Shown: positions 6,601 to 14,168, counted from the first letter of the stretch. The stretch: DNA of 16,351 nucleotides from Verrucomicrobiota bacterium (GCA_029907285.1 JARYMD010000042.1:1-16351), one strand, 5' to 3'. Numbers and translations: made by a program. The notes: generated by a model not told the origin, from the sequence alone.

Positions 6601-7493
6601 TCAATCAGCCGTTGTTTCATTTCGCCGCGGGGCACGATGTCATCAATCAACCCGTGCTGTTGGAGGAATTCGGCAGTTTGAAATCCCGGCGGCAACTCGG
6701 CCTGAGTTGTGTCCTTGATGACACGTGGACCGGCAAACCCAATCATCGCGCCCGGCTCGGCGAGGATGAGATCGCCGAGGCTTGCGAAGCTGGCCATTAC
6801 GCCGGCGGTCGTTGGATGTGTTAAAACGCTGATGTAAGGGAGGCGACTCCGTGCGTGGTATGCAAGGGCCGCGGATGTTTTTGCCATTTGCATGAGGCTG
6901 AACATGCCCTCATACATTCTGGCGCCGCCGCTGGCCGATATAATGATGAGCGGAAGTGCCCTGTCGGTGCAGGTTTCGATCAGCCGGGTGAGCTTTTCGC
7001 CGACAACCGTTCCCATTGACCCGCCGAGGAAGTTGAAATCCATGACGCCCAAGCCGACTCTGTAAGGGCCGATCAGGCAAATCCCGGTGACGACTGCGTC
7101 TTTCGATCTGGTGGATTGCTGGTATTGTTTGAGTTTTTCGGTGTAGGGAGCCACGCCCTTGAAGTTCAGGATGTCAACGCTCGTCATTGAAGCGTCCATC
7201 TCTTCGAATGAACAGGTTTCAACAAGCGCATTTATGCGTTCGCGAGCGCTGATCTGAAAGTGGTAACCGCAATGCATGCATACCTTGAGGTTTTCATCCA
7301 GCTCCTTGTCATAGATCATCGTCCCGCATTTTGTGCATTTTGTCCAAAGGCCTTCCGGGATGTCTTTTTTGCGGGGCCGCGCGGTGCCCAGTTTCGGTTT
7401 CCTTATGAGCTTGGTCTCCGCCAAAGACGCAGCTAGGCGTTTTGGATCGGCAGATTCCACCTGCAGCTTCTTTCTTGGAACAAAAGGCGCCAT
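6573..7493 (-). CDS. accD: acetyl-CoA carboxylase carboxyltransferase, beta subunit
   Basis: 306 residues from ATG 7493; a GTG two codons earlier (7499) is an alternative. With AccA it forms the carboxyltransferase that moves CO2 from biotin on AccB to acetyl-CoA, giving malonyl-CoA for fatty acid synthesis in the cytoplasm. The N-terminal zinc ribbon is complete (Cys53, Cys56, Cys72, Cys75 in WTKCTKCG and VCMHCGYHF). Core carboxyltransferase motifs follow: MDFNFLGGSMGTVVGEK, SASGGARMYEG, PTTAGVMASFASLGD, EPGAMIGFAGPRVI and the C-terminal HGLIDDIVPRGEMKQRL. It is about as long as E. coli AccD but carries roughly 26 extra basic residues before the ribbon. accA is not in the window. It is the last gene of a leftward run and converges with the sigma-54 activator. 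Confidence 0.97.
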   Translation of the reverse strand: MAPFVPRKKLQVESADPKRLAASLAETKLIRKPKLGTARPRKKDIPEGLWTKCTKCGTMIYDKELDENLKVCMHCGYHFQISARERINALVETCSFEEMDASMTSVDILNFKGVAPYTEKLKQYQQSTRSKDAVVTGICLIGPYRVGLGVMDFNFLGGSMGTVVGEKLTRLIETCTDRALPLIIISASGGARMYEGMFSLMQMAKTSAALAYHARSRLPYISVLTHPTTAGVMASFASLGDLILAEPGAMIGFAGPRVIKDTTQAELPPGFQTAEFLQQHGLIDDIVPRGEMKQRLIDYLGFLTGN

Positions 7494-7552
7494 AAGCACG
7501 TTGTCAAAGTCAATTGTCGGCCCCGAACAGTCGGCTGGCCCGCAAACCCGCC

Positions 7553-7580
7553 ATTATAAAGAGTGCGAACCTTTTCACAA
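7553..7580 (-). promoter_or_regulatory. probable accD promoter
   Basis: Read on the minus strand, TTGTGA (7580-7575) and a perfect TATAAT (7558-7553) are separated by 16 bases. Transcription would start near 7546, giving a leader of about 50 bases before the ATG at 7493. The -35 box lies in the last codons of the ComF-type gene, so accD can be transcribed apart from the genes upstream. Confidence 0.55.
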
Positions 7581-8330
7581 GCCTCGGGCCACTGTCCATA
7601 CGCAAACTTCTCTCGCGCCGCCCTTTAACAAAGTGCCTGCGCACTCGCTCGTGGTGGCTCCGGTGGTCAAGACGTCGTCCACCAAGACAACGCGTTTCCC
7701 ATCAAGCCGGACTGTTGGCCGCAGCTTGAAAGCCCCGCGCACGTTCTGCGCTCGTTTCGGCCTGGTCAACATGGTTTGTGTCTGAGTGGTTTTGACCCTT
7801 TGGACGGTGTGGGCGTTCAATGGTATTCCGGTTGCCCGGGCAAGGTGACCCGCCAAACGTTCAGCCTGATTGAACTCGCGCTCGCGCATCCTGAGAGGAT
7901 GCAGCGGCACCGGAACTATCATGTCCCAGTCTCCACGGCGCAGATGTGCGGATGCTTTCGTAATGAGCAGTTCGGCCAGAAAAGGCTCGAACCAAAGTGC
8001 GCCGTAGTACTTGTACCTGTGAATGACCTCCAACACGAGCCCGCTTGCGACGACTGCGGCTCTGGCCGAACTGAACTGCAAATCAGCTTCCCGGCAGTTT
8101 GAGCATTCGAACTTGTTTGTGATTTGCCCCTCGAACGGCAATCCACACCGCTCACAAAACGGCGGCTCGATCCACCTTATCGCCCCCGGCCCTTGCCTGC
8201 AGTTGCTGCAAATGTACCCTTCGCGGGCCCTGGCCCTTCTCTCCCCGCAAATCTGGCAGCATTCGGGGTAGAAAAAAGCGAGGACCGATTCAAACAATGT
8301 GCGTGCCTGATTGACCTGTGTTGCAGCCAT
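7575..8330 (-). CDS. comF: ComF-family phosphoribosyltransferase-like protein
   Basis: 251 residues from ATG 8330; a longer in-frame start at 8384 would lie deeper in the CPBP gene and begins with low-quality sequence. The N-terminal part has the double zinc-finger of ComF proteins: CCQICG (24-29), CSNC (41-44), FCERCG (59-63) and ECSNC (75-79). The C-terminal part is a type I phosphoribosyltransferase fold with the PRPP-binding motif VVLVDDVLTTGAT (214-226), preceded by IVPVPLHPLRMREREFNQAERLA (about 138-160), which is highly typical. In naturally transformable bacteria ComF acts in the cytoplasm in DNA uptake, but the family is widespread in bacteria not known to be competent and its reaction is unknown. 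It starts 41 bases inside the end of the CPBP gene, suggesting coupled translation. Confidence 0.93.
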   Translation of the reverse strand: MAATQVNQARTLFESVLAFFYPECCQICGERRARAREGYICSNCRQGPGAIRWIEPPFCERCGLPFEGQITNKFECSNCREADLQFSSARAAVVASGLVLEVIHRYKYYGALWFEPFLAELLITKASAHLRRGDWDMIVPVPLHPLRMREREFNQAERLAGHLARATGIPLNAHTVQRVKTTQTQTMLTRPKRAQNVRGAFKLRPTVRLDGKRVVLVDDVLTTGATTSECAGTLLKGGAREVCVWTVARGL

Positions 8331-9225
8331 TTCCGAGCCGTTGTGACCGGCGGGTGAACCAGCCCAACACCACCGCCAGCGCACCCAACATCACAAACAC
8401 CGCCAGCCAACCATCAATCAGCCGTCCCGTTCCCCACAGCCACACTGCTGCCCCATCCACCTCTCTTGTGACGAAACCGTAAGATTTCAGCCAGAATATC
8501 CAGCCTGCGTGCAAACCGACCGAACACCACAGGTTGCCAGTCCAATGATAAGCAATCCCAAGCACCACGCCGGCAACGCACAGTGTCAAGAACCGCGGCA
8601 TAAGAGCCGCCGACCAGCCCGCACCAGCAAACATCTGGCCGAGCAACGTTATCCCGCTTGACCACGTCACCGGCTCCGTCCACCTTGCACGGTCGAGGAA
8701 ATGAACAGCCGCGTAAACCAGGCTGCTCACAACCAATGCAAGTTTCCAGCCGTGCTCTTTGCGCAGGGCGCCAAAAAGCCCGCCCCGAAACAGCACCTCT
8801 TCGAGCGGGCTGACAACGATTGCAGCGAGTCCAGCATTCACAAGGTGGCCCAAAACATCGACTGTATCACGGTCGCCACGCCATGCGCGTCCGTGGCTCG
8901 CCAGCGAAATCACCATTATGATTGCCAGCGACGCAAATCCCAACCCGAATCCGCGGAACAGGTGGTGCGCGTTGGACTTCAACGGCGCAAATCCCAGTTT
9001 CTGCCATGATGAAAGCCCCAGCGCCTTGAACAGGGGCCACAGCCCAACAATGGCCACCACCATCATGCATCGGGTCAGATAGCGATGAAACGGGGCATTT
9101 GCGAGCGCCGAGAACAGCGGGACTTCACCTGCAAACTGGCCCGCCGTGTAAGCCCACGGCGCCCACAGCGGGCCGCCCACGAAGACAGCCAAAAGGTATA
9201 ATGTCCATGCCCGGCCGGGGCGCAT
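8290..9225 (-). CDS. CPBP-family intramembrane metalloprotease (CAAX protease-like)
   Basis: 311 residues with about eight predicted membrane helices. The ABI/CPBP core is clear: the EExxxR motif SPLEEVLFRGGLFG (Glu142, Glu143, Arg147), then SSLVYAAVHF (His175) and GLHAGW (His239), with the last His expected to complete the metal site. Related proteins process prenylated or bacteriocin-type peptides, but bacterial substrates are mostly unknown. The ATG at 9225 lies 24 bases after the stop of the oxidoreductase gene and its 3' end overlaps the ComF-type gene, so it is probably co-transcribed with both. The last 20 residues, after the final helix, are polar and look non-conserved. Confidence 0.88.
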   Translation of the reverse strand: MRPGRAWTLYLLAVFVGGPLWAPWAYTAGQFAGEVPLFSALANAPFHRYLTRCMMVVAIVGLWPLFKALGLSSWQKLGFAPLKSNAHHLFRGFGLGFASLAIIMVISLASHGRAWRGDRDTVDVLGHLVNAGLAAIVVSPLEEVLFRGGLFGALRKEHGWKLALVVSSLVYAAVHFLDRARWTEPVTWSSGITLLGQMFAGAGWSAALMPRFLTLCVAGVVLGIAYHWTGNLWCSVGLHAGWIFWLKSYGFVTREVDGAAVWLWGTGRLIDGWLAVFVMLGALAVVLGWFTRRSQRLGNGCNTGQSGTHIV

Positions 9226-9249
9226 CCAAGACCTGGGTTGGATCGGCTG

Positions 9250-10608
9250 TTACAATGTCCATCCCGCCCGATACGGTGGGTTGATGAACTGATTCGCTTC
9301 CGGACAGTTTGTGAAACGGACGTTTTCGGCGTCCCATTCGAGCTTTGTACCGGCGAGTTTGATGGCGATTACACCGAGCATTGCGATCTCGGTGAGGGGC
9401 CCGCCGTACGAAAAATCCGAGCCCGCTTTTGTACCGTTGCGAATCGCGTCCAACCAATCCTGATGATGCTCTTTTGCGCGCGGGATGGTTTTGGGCGGGC
9501 GCTTGTACTCGTCCATTCGTGTCTGCGGGACCAATCGCACTCCGCCCGCGCCGTGCGAACCATACATGATCGTGCCCTTGTCGCCGATGACGACCGCGCC
9601 GGTGTCAACGGGCTTTTGGTCGGGCTCCAGTTCCGGCGGACGCGGAATTCGTTCCGTGCCGCTGTACCAATGCATGGTTATTGGGCCGCGGTTGCCTTTT
9701 GCGGGGAACTCGTACGTGATGATCTCACCTTTCGGGTAAGCATCGCCCTGAGTCTTGAAATCGTAATTCTTGACATGGGCGCAGATTGTCTTCGGCGCGC
9801 CGAGGTCCAGCGCCCAAAACACCGGATCAACCACGTGGCAAACCCAATCGCCCACTGTCCCGTTCCCGAAAGGCACCCACCCGCGCCACGCCCCGGGCAG
9901 ATAGACCGGGTGATAGGGGCGCCATTGCGCCGGGCCCAGCCACAAATCCCAGTCGAGTGTGTCCGGAACACGATGGGTTTCCTTGAGCCGCTCGAGCTGG
10001 TCGATTCCCGAATTGACCGCAGAACACCCGGCGTGGATTGTGTGCACCTTGCCAATCGCGCCATCCCATATCCACTCACAGAAATCGCGAATCGTGCCGA
10101 AAGAATGCCCCTGGTTGCCAAGCTGGGTCACAACTTTGTGCTCGCGCGCGGCTTTCATGAGTTCGCGAACCTCGTGAACCGAATGCGCGAGCGGTTTTTC
10201 GCAATAAACGTGCTTGCGCCGCTTGATTGCAGCCATGGCAGCGACTGCGTGCGTGTGGTCGGGCGTGGCAACCACCACAGCGTCGATGCTCTTTTCCATT
10301 TCGTCGAACATCTTCCTGAAATCCCGGTATTGCTTGGCGCTTGGGAATCTCTTGAAAGTCTCGGCCGAATGCTTCGTATCGACGTCGCACAAGGCCACAA
10401 TATTGTTCCCTTGCGCGACAGCGTTGATGTCGCCGGCTCCCATCCCGCCCACGCCAATACCGGCGATGTTCAGCCGGGCCGAAGGCGGCGGTTCACCGCC
10501 ACGTCCAAGGACGTGCGCCGGTACCACCATCGCCGTTGCGATGGCGGTTGTTGACGTTCGAAGAAAATCTCTGCGTGTTGTGGGCCCATGCTTTGTCTTC
10601 ATAGCCAT
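9250..10608 (-). CDS. Tat-exported Gfo/Idh/MocA-family oxidoreductase
   Basis: 452 residues from ATG 10608; an ATG at 10602 is possible too, while the open frame to 10686 is unlikely because it has no signal. A twin-arginine signal (TTRRDFLRTSTTAIATAMVVPA, Arg12-Arg13) directs export of the folded protein. The NAD(P)-binding fold follows (LNIAGIGVGGMG, 47-57), then ALCDVD, VVVATPDHTHA, and the family motif CEKPLAHS with Lys138. A C-terminal alpha/beta substrate domain follows, including GNQGHS, GDWVCHVVDPVFWALDLG and GAVVIGDKGTIMYG. Proteins of this secreted type are highly expanded in Verrucomicrobiota and Planctomycetota and are thought to oxidise sugars or sugar derivatives; the substrate here is unknown. 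It is the first gene of the leftward run. Confidence 0.93.
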   Translation of the reverse strand: MAMKTKHGPTTRRDFLRTSTTAIATAMVVPAHVLGRGGEPPPSARLNIAGIGVGGMGAGDINAVAQGNNIVALCDVDTKHSAETFKRFPSAKQYRDFRKMFDEMEKSIDAVVVATPDHTHAVAAMAAIKRRKHVYCEKPLAHSVHEVRELMKAAREHKVVTQLGNQGHSFGTIRDFCEWIWDGAIGKVHTIHAGCSAVNSGIDQLERLKETHRVPDTLDWDLWLGPAQWRPYHPVYLPGAWRGWVPFGNGTVGDWVCHVVDPVFWALDLGAPKTICAHVKNYDFKTQGDAYPKGEIITYEFPAKGNRGPITMHWYSGTERIPRPPELEPDQKPVDTGAVVIGDKGTIMYGSHGAGGVRLVPQTRMDEYKRPPKTIPRAKEHHQDWLDAIRNGTKAGSDFSYGGPLTEIAMLGVIAIKLAGTKLEWDAENVRFTNCPEANQFINPPYRAGWTL

Positions 10609-10657
10609 ATCTTGTTTTTGTTCATGAACTGAACGGCCGCCGTTGGTTTGCCCTGCC

Positions 10658-10686
10658 ATCTTAAGAGATCCGCGCAAGCATCGCAA
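10658..10686 (-). promoter_or_regulatory. possible promoter of the oxidoreductase gene
   Basis: On the minus strand TTGCGA (10686-10681) and TAAGAT (10663-10658) are 17 bases apart, each matching 4 of 6 consensus positions. The start point would be near 10651, about 43 bases before the ATG at 10608. This is the only reasonable promoter-like pair seen upstream of the gene, but both boxes are imperfect. Confidence 0.3.
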
Positions 10687-10965
10687 GTTGTGAGATCGTT
10701 CAAGCCTTCTGCCTCAAAGAATCAATGCGCTCATCTCAACTTACACCGCCGACAGGCCGACGAAGTCGCCTCGGGCAGCGCAGCACGGCGTGGAGCCAAG
10801 CCTGCAACAAACGCCTTTGTCTCGCTGCGATCATTCGGTTGCGGATGCGCCGCGCTGCAGTTCATGCAATCGGCTCGGCTCGAAGCGCTGCACTGGCCGC
10901 TCTGCCATGGCGGATTGACAGGCAGCCTATTCAAAACAGAAAGGCAAGGTCAAGAACCCTCCTTG

Positions 10966-10983
10966 CCGGAAAACCTCACCGGA
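10966..10983. repeat. second copy of the CCGGAAA-CCTCACCGGA element
   Basis: Matches 353-369 at every base apart from one extra A in the A run. Both copies are intergenic and in the same orientation. Confidence 0.45.
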
Positions 10984-11059
10984 GTCACAGTCTGTGTGCA
11001 TCTGACCCGCCGCGGGTGCGGTATGGCCAAAAGTGCACGACAACCGATCGCTGTCAGGG

Positions 11060-11077
11060 TTCCGCGTTTACGCGGAA
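11060..11077. repeat. perfect hairpin TTCCGCG/CGCGGAA
   Basis: TTCCGCG (11060-11066), loop TTTA, CGCGGAA (11071-11077). It is a 7-bp perfect stem with a 4-base loop and no T run on either side. It is more like a small intergenic palindrome than a terminator. Confidence 0.5.
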
Positions 11078-11103
11078 ATGAGAAAACTGTCTGTTACATG
11101 TCC

Positions 11104-11178
11104 GGTGCGCCAGGGACGGCGCGCCCTACCTGTATGCAAGGGTTCATGCACGGTAGGGCTCGCTGTCCCAGCGCGCCG
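11104..11178. repeat. long imperfect inverted repeat
   Basis: The left arm (11104-11130) ends in GCGCGCCCTACC and the right arm (11152-11178) begins GGTAGGGCTCGCTGTCCC. The arms pair over about 24 bases with four or so mismatches and one bulge. The 21-base loop itself contains a TGCA...TGCA palindrome. Structure and size suit a REP/MITE-like element. It lies just downstream of the symporter gene and could end its transcript. Confidence 0.65.
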
Positions 11179-11180
11179 CA

Positions 11181-11204
11181 AACAAAGTGCCTGGCACTTT
11201 ATTT
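11181..11204. repeat. dispersed palindromic repeat, copy 1 (AAAGTGCCTGGCACTTT core)
   Basis: The core AAAGTGCC-T-GGCACTTT (11184-11200) is a perfect palindrome around one base. The whole 24-base unit is the exact reverse complement of 16097-16120. The minus-strand stop codon TAA of the symporter gene (11201-11199) lies inside this unit. Confidence 0.8.
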
Positions 11205-12146
11205 AGACTTTGCAGTGACGCGGCCGCTGGATCGCCCGGCCCAAATCTCAGCAAGGATCGATGCAGTAACGATGCACCATGTTGCAAACAAAGCGTTGGG
11301 AAGTGCTGTCTGAGCGGAGAAATGTTTCAGCGCAAGGACCGCTCCCAGGCCGGCGTTTTGCATGCCGACCTCGATCGCCAATGTGCGGCGACGGGTTGTG
11401 TCAAATCTGTACAGCTTGCCCGCAAGATAGCCTCCCAACAGGCCGATTGCGTTGTGTGCGGCAACGCCAATCAGAACCAGCCACGTTACCTGGGCGAGTT
11501 TATCCGTGTTGAGCGCCACGACCAGCCCACAGATCAACGCAATCGCAATGCTGGACAACAAGGGAAACAACCACGAAATGCCTTCAACAGCCCGGCCAAA
11601 CCAATGCCGTAGAGCAAGCCCCAAAACCAAAGGAGCAATCACAATCTGAACAATATTCAAGAACATCGGCCAGAATGGTATGGGCACGTATGTCCGGCCA
11701 AATACAAACGTCAGGGCAGGAGTCGCAATCGGCGCCAACAAGGTCGAGCATGTAGTCAGGGTGATCGAGTAGGGAACATCGGCCTTTGCAAGATAGGAAA
11801 TGACATTCGAAGCCATAGCGCCCGGCACGGAACCAACAAGAATAAACCCCAGGGCCAGCTCAGGAGGAAGACGTAATGCGCGTGCGATCAAGAAACCGGT
11901 CAGAGGCATGATGCCGAACTGTGCCACTGTCCCAAGCAACGCCAAATGCGGTCGGCGGAAAATTGGCTGGAAATCCGACGGTGTCAGGACAGCGCCGATT
12001 CCCAGCATTGTGGCTGCGAAGAGCCATTCAATCCGGCCATTGAGCCACGTAAGAGCGGGCGGATGGGCATATCCCACAATGCCTGCCAGCAACACCCAAA
12101 CGGGCAACAGCCTGGTTATGCCAGAGCCGATTTTTCTCAGCTTCAT
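11199..12146 (-). CDS. bile acid:sodium symporter (BASS/SBF) family transporter
   Basis: 315 residues from ATG 12146; a GTG one codon earlier is also in frame. The protein is almost entirely hydrophobic, with nine or ten predicted helices. Family signatures are GSVPGAMASNVISYLAKAD (105-123), where the first crossover helix breaks near the sodium sites, and EVGMQNAGLGAVLAL (259-273), the second crossover. Together they identify the BASS superfamily; members move bile acids, pantoate, keto acids or other organic anions with sodium, and the substrate cannot be read from the sequence. The basic tail GRSSGRVTAKSK ends at a stop codon inside a dispersed palindromic repeat, so the original C-terminus may have been altered. 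The gene is divergent from the CvpA-like gene, with 102 bases between the two ATGs. Confidence 0.92.
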   Translation of the reverse strand: MKLRKIGSGITRLLPVWVLLAGIVGYAHPPALTWLNGRIEWLFAATMLGIGAVLTPSDFQPIFRRPHLALLGTVAQFGIMPLTGFLIARALRLPPELALGFILVGSVPGAMASNVISYLAKADVPYSITLTTCSTLLAPIATPALTFVFGRTYVPIPFWPMFLNIVQIVIAPLVLGLALRHWFGRAVEGISWLFPLLSSIAIALICGLVVALNTDKLAQVTWLVLIGVAAHNAIGLLGGYLAGKLYRFDTTRRRTLAIEVGMQNAGLGAVLALKHFSAQTALPNALFATWCIVTASILAEIWAGRSSGRVTAKSK

Positions 12147-12232
12147 CACGCGCGATTAACAAACCAAGGCGGGCATGTTGGTCTTGGTTTGACAATTGCA
12201 GCAACATTTTTTCGTGCGTTTGGCTCAGCGGC

Positions 12233-12248
12233 TGCTATAATCACTTCC
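12233..12248 (+). promoter_or_regulatory. extended -10 promoter directly before the CvpA-like gene
   Basis: TGCTATAAT (12233-12241) is a perfect extended -10 box (TG, one base, TATAAT). Only 7 bases separate it from the ATG at 12249, so transcription is expected to begin at or within a base or two of the start codon, giving a leaderless mRNA. No good -35 box is present at the right distance, which is acceptable for an extended -10 promoter. Confidence 0.6.
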
Positions 12249-13658
12249 ATGCTGACGTGGCTGATTGTCATAGCAGTTTTTGGGTTGCTGGGTCTTGCAG
12301 GATATTACAGAGGCGCGGTTCGCGCTGGTGTGTCGTTTGTCGGCTTGGTTTTGGCGGCGTTTCTCGCGTTGCCGCTGGCACCGACGTTGCGGCCGCTCGT
12401 GCCGAAGTTGGGGCTGACCAATCAATTGTGGTGGTTCGTCCTGCCGCCGGTGGCCGTGTTCATCCTCATCGTCTTGATATTCGCGATCATCAGTCTGCCG
12501 GTGCACCACAAGGTGGCTCTTTACTACAAGTACAACACTGACGACCACACACGCATCCGATGGGAAAGATTGAATCAGCGGTTGGGCGTGTGCATCGGGA
12601 TGCTCGATGCGACCATTTACTGTCTGATGTTGGGATTGGTGTTTTATGTGGCCGGGTATCCGGCCGTGCAAACCACCGGCGATGAAAGTCCCGCATGGCA
12701 GAGGCTAATTGCATCAGTGCGTAAGGAGATTCAGGCAAGCGGCTTGGACAAGAGCCTTGCTTCATTGGATCCGATGAAGGAGAACTATTATCTGGCTTCC
12801 GACCTGATCGGGTTGTTGTATCAAAACCCTGTGCTGTTGGAGCGTCTCTTGAACTACCCCGCTTTTCTTGCCCTTGCCGAGCGGGACGACATCAAAGACC
12901 TCGTGAACGATGTTGAGTTCTTGAACGCTTGGCAAACCAAGGCCCCAATCCTAAACTTGATCAACCATCCAAAAGTCCAGGGCCTAATCAACAATGCCGA
13001 AGTCGCCAACGAAGTCAGTCAGGTTGATCTAAAGGACCTGATCCAATACTTGAGCACCGGCAGGTCGGCCAGATACGACGAGGAGAAAATCCTCGGACGC
13101 TGGAACCTTGACGTCTCAGCCACGTTCACCCTTGCGCGAAAAGAAAACCCAGACATGTCCGCTCAAGAAATGGCCAGGTTGAAGACCCTGGTTGGCATTT
13201 TCCTTGCGAAGACGACGCTGATGGCGACGCCCGACAACAAGTTCAGAGTAAAAGTGGAGCTTACAGAGCAGGCTAACAGAATGATTGAAACCGCACGGGC
13301 CGCCGCAGCAGCAGCCGCGGCTGCGGCTCAGGCCGCCGCAGGCGAAACACCTCAGCCCCCCATGGGCATGGACCCCAGAATGGCCGAGCGCTATTTCGGC
13401 CGTGGCCGGGGCGCCCGCGCCGCTCAGCCTGAAGAACAGCCAAAACCCGCGGCTGTTCCCACCGATTTGGTTGGTATTCCGCAGTTTTCGCTGGCCGGGG
13501 AGGGCACATGGGAACGCGACGGTTCAAGGTATAAACTCTCCTTGGCAGATGCCAAGAACCAGCGTCATTCCGGCACTTGCACCGCCGATGAAGACCGTCT
13601 GGTGGCCAAACTCGAGCGAATCGCGCCGAATCTCCAGACCCTTGTTTTCGTCAGGTAA
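12249..13658 (+). CDS. CvpA-family membrane protein with large C-terminal extension
   Basis: 469 residues from ATG 12249. The frame is open upstream to 11946, but that part lies inside the symporter gene and would carry the promoter, so it is rejected. Residues 1-140 hold four membrane helices (about 3-19, 27-46, 62-85, 114-137) in CvpA style, starting MLTWLIVIAVFGLLGLAGYYRGAVRAG. Residues 145-275 are alpha-helical and soluble. From about 281 comes GRWNLDVSATFTLAR...KFRVKVEL and, after an Ala-rich linker (ten Ala at 351-360) and a Pro/Arg-rich stretch, GEGTWERDGSRYKLSL...RLVAKLER. The two halves look like one lipocalin-like beta domain split by a low-complexity insert. CvpA was first linked to colicin V production in E. 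coli; the role of this long form is unknown. Confidence 0.75.
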   Translation: MLTWLIVIAVFGLLGLAGYYRGAVRAGVSFVGLVLAAFLALPLAPTLRPLVPKLGLTNQLWWFVLPPVAVFILIVLIFAIISLPVHHKVALYYKYNTDDHTRIRWERLNQRLGVCIGMLDATIYCLMLGLVFYVAGYPAVQTTGDESPAWQRLIASVRKEIQASGLDKSLASLDPMKENYYLASDLIGLLYQNPVLLERLLNYPAFLALAERDDIKDLVNDVEFLNAWQTKAPILNLINHPKVQGLINNAEVANEVSQVDLKDLIQYLSTGRSARYDEEKILGRWNLDVSATFTLARKENPDMSAQEMARLKTLVGIFLAKTTLMATPDNKFRVKVELTEQANRMIETARAAAAAAAAAAQAAAGETPQPPMGMDPRMAERYFGRGRGARAAQPEEQPKPAAVPTDLVGIPQFSLAGEGTWERDGSRYKLSLADAKNQRHSGTCTADEDRLVAKLERIAPNLQTLVFVR

Positions 13659-13661
13659 ACC

Positions 13662-14162
13662 TCAGGGAGTTCTTATACTCAAGCTTGCGGGCAAAACATC
13701 GGGATTGCGGGGCGATGTGAGGAAGCCGTGCACGGGTTCCATCCCCATAATTGGCCCAACGCTTGATCTCAACGATGCCGCGCTTCGCGCGCGTGATTCC
13801 TCTCCGGGGATCAGGCCGGCAACAGGGGACGGCACCCAGAACGGATGAGCAGCCGACACCCAGTCCTGAGAGGCTGGATGGTGAACTGAGACCCGTGGTG
13901 ATTGCGGCCCTTGCGACGCAACGAATGCGTACAGGTAAACAGCCGCCACTGCAACCGCAAGTGCCGCTGCCCATGCTGGTTGCATGTCAAACCGGCTGAT
14001 GAACCTTTCCCACCATGTCGAGCAAGCGCTGACGGTTTCGGCTTCGAGGGCGCGCCGGATTTGCTGTGCAAGGCGATCAAAATGGCCCGGAGGCGGCCGT
14101 TCGTGGCGCTTTATGGCCAACAACCGCTGCAGCTCGCTGAACTGTTCCTCTGGTGAGTTCAT
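13662..14162 (-). CDS. putative anti-sigma factor, single-pass membrane protein
   Basis: 166 residues, starting 6 bases after the stop of the ECF sigma gene and so almost certainly co-translated with it. The N-terminal half is a charged, helical cytoplasmic part (EEQFSELQRLLAIKRHERPPPGHFDRLAQQIRRALE); one membrane helix follows (about 63-82, PAWAAALAVAVAAVYLYAFVA) and then a polar domain without recognisable motifs. Size, topology and position suggest an anti-sigma factor or regulator of the adjacent sigma factor. There is no zinc-binding HxxxCxxC motif, so it is not a classical ZAS anti-sigma factor. I know similar short proteins with KRHE.PPPG.F near sigma factors in Verrucomicrobiota, but the function is inferred. 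Its 3' end lies 3 bases from that of the CvpA-like gene. Confidence 0.65.
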   Translation of the reverse strand: MNSPEEQFSELQRLLAIKRHERPPPGHFDRLAQQIRRALEAETVSACSTWWERFISRFDMQPAWAAALAVAVAAVYLYAFVASQGPQSPRVSVHHPASQDWVSAAHPFWVPSPVAGLIPGEESRARSAASLRSSVGPIMGMEPVHGFLTSPRNPDVLPASLSIRTP

Positions 14163-14168
14163 TTTCGG

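Larger units (their letters stand above)
10687..11103. other. gene-free stretch with short repeats
   Basis: No frame here looks like a known protein. A 221-codon plus-strand frame crosses the region but runs through the hairpin repeats on its right and has no recognisable domain, so it is not called. The stretch contains the dispersed element CCGGAAAACCTCACCGGA (10966-10983) and a perfect hairpin at 11060-11077. It may be a decayed gene or accumulated repeat DNA. Confidence 0.4.

Noticed and set aside
9238..10554. Plus-strand open frame of 438 codons.
   Set aside because: It is antisense to the Gfo/Idh/MocA gene, whose Tat signal and family motifs are unmistakable; the plus-strand translation shows no domain.
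11184..11200. The 17-base palindrome as a rho-independent terminator of the symporter gene.
   Set aside because: The palindrome is centred on a single base, so a real hairpin would keep only about six weak pairs, and no proper U run follows on the minus strand.
10648..11313. Plus-strand open frame of 221 codons in the repeat-rich gap.
   Set aside because: It runs through the inverted repeat and palindrome and into the antisense strand of the symporter gene; no domain, signal or ribosome-binding site.
12189..12241. Perfect TTGACA (12189-12194) followed by a perfect TATAAT (12236-12241).
   Set aside because: They are 41 bases apart, far from the 16-18 needed, so they cannot form one promoter; the TATAAT is explained as an extended -10 box instead.
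11946..12248. Upstream in-frame extension of the CvpA-like gene by 101 codons.
   Set aside because: It is antisense to the symporter coding region, non-membrane in character, and would place the promoter inside the gene.
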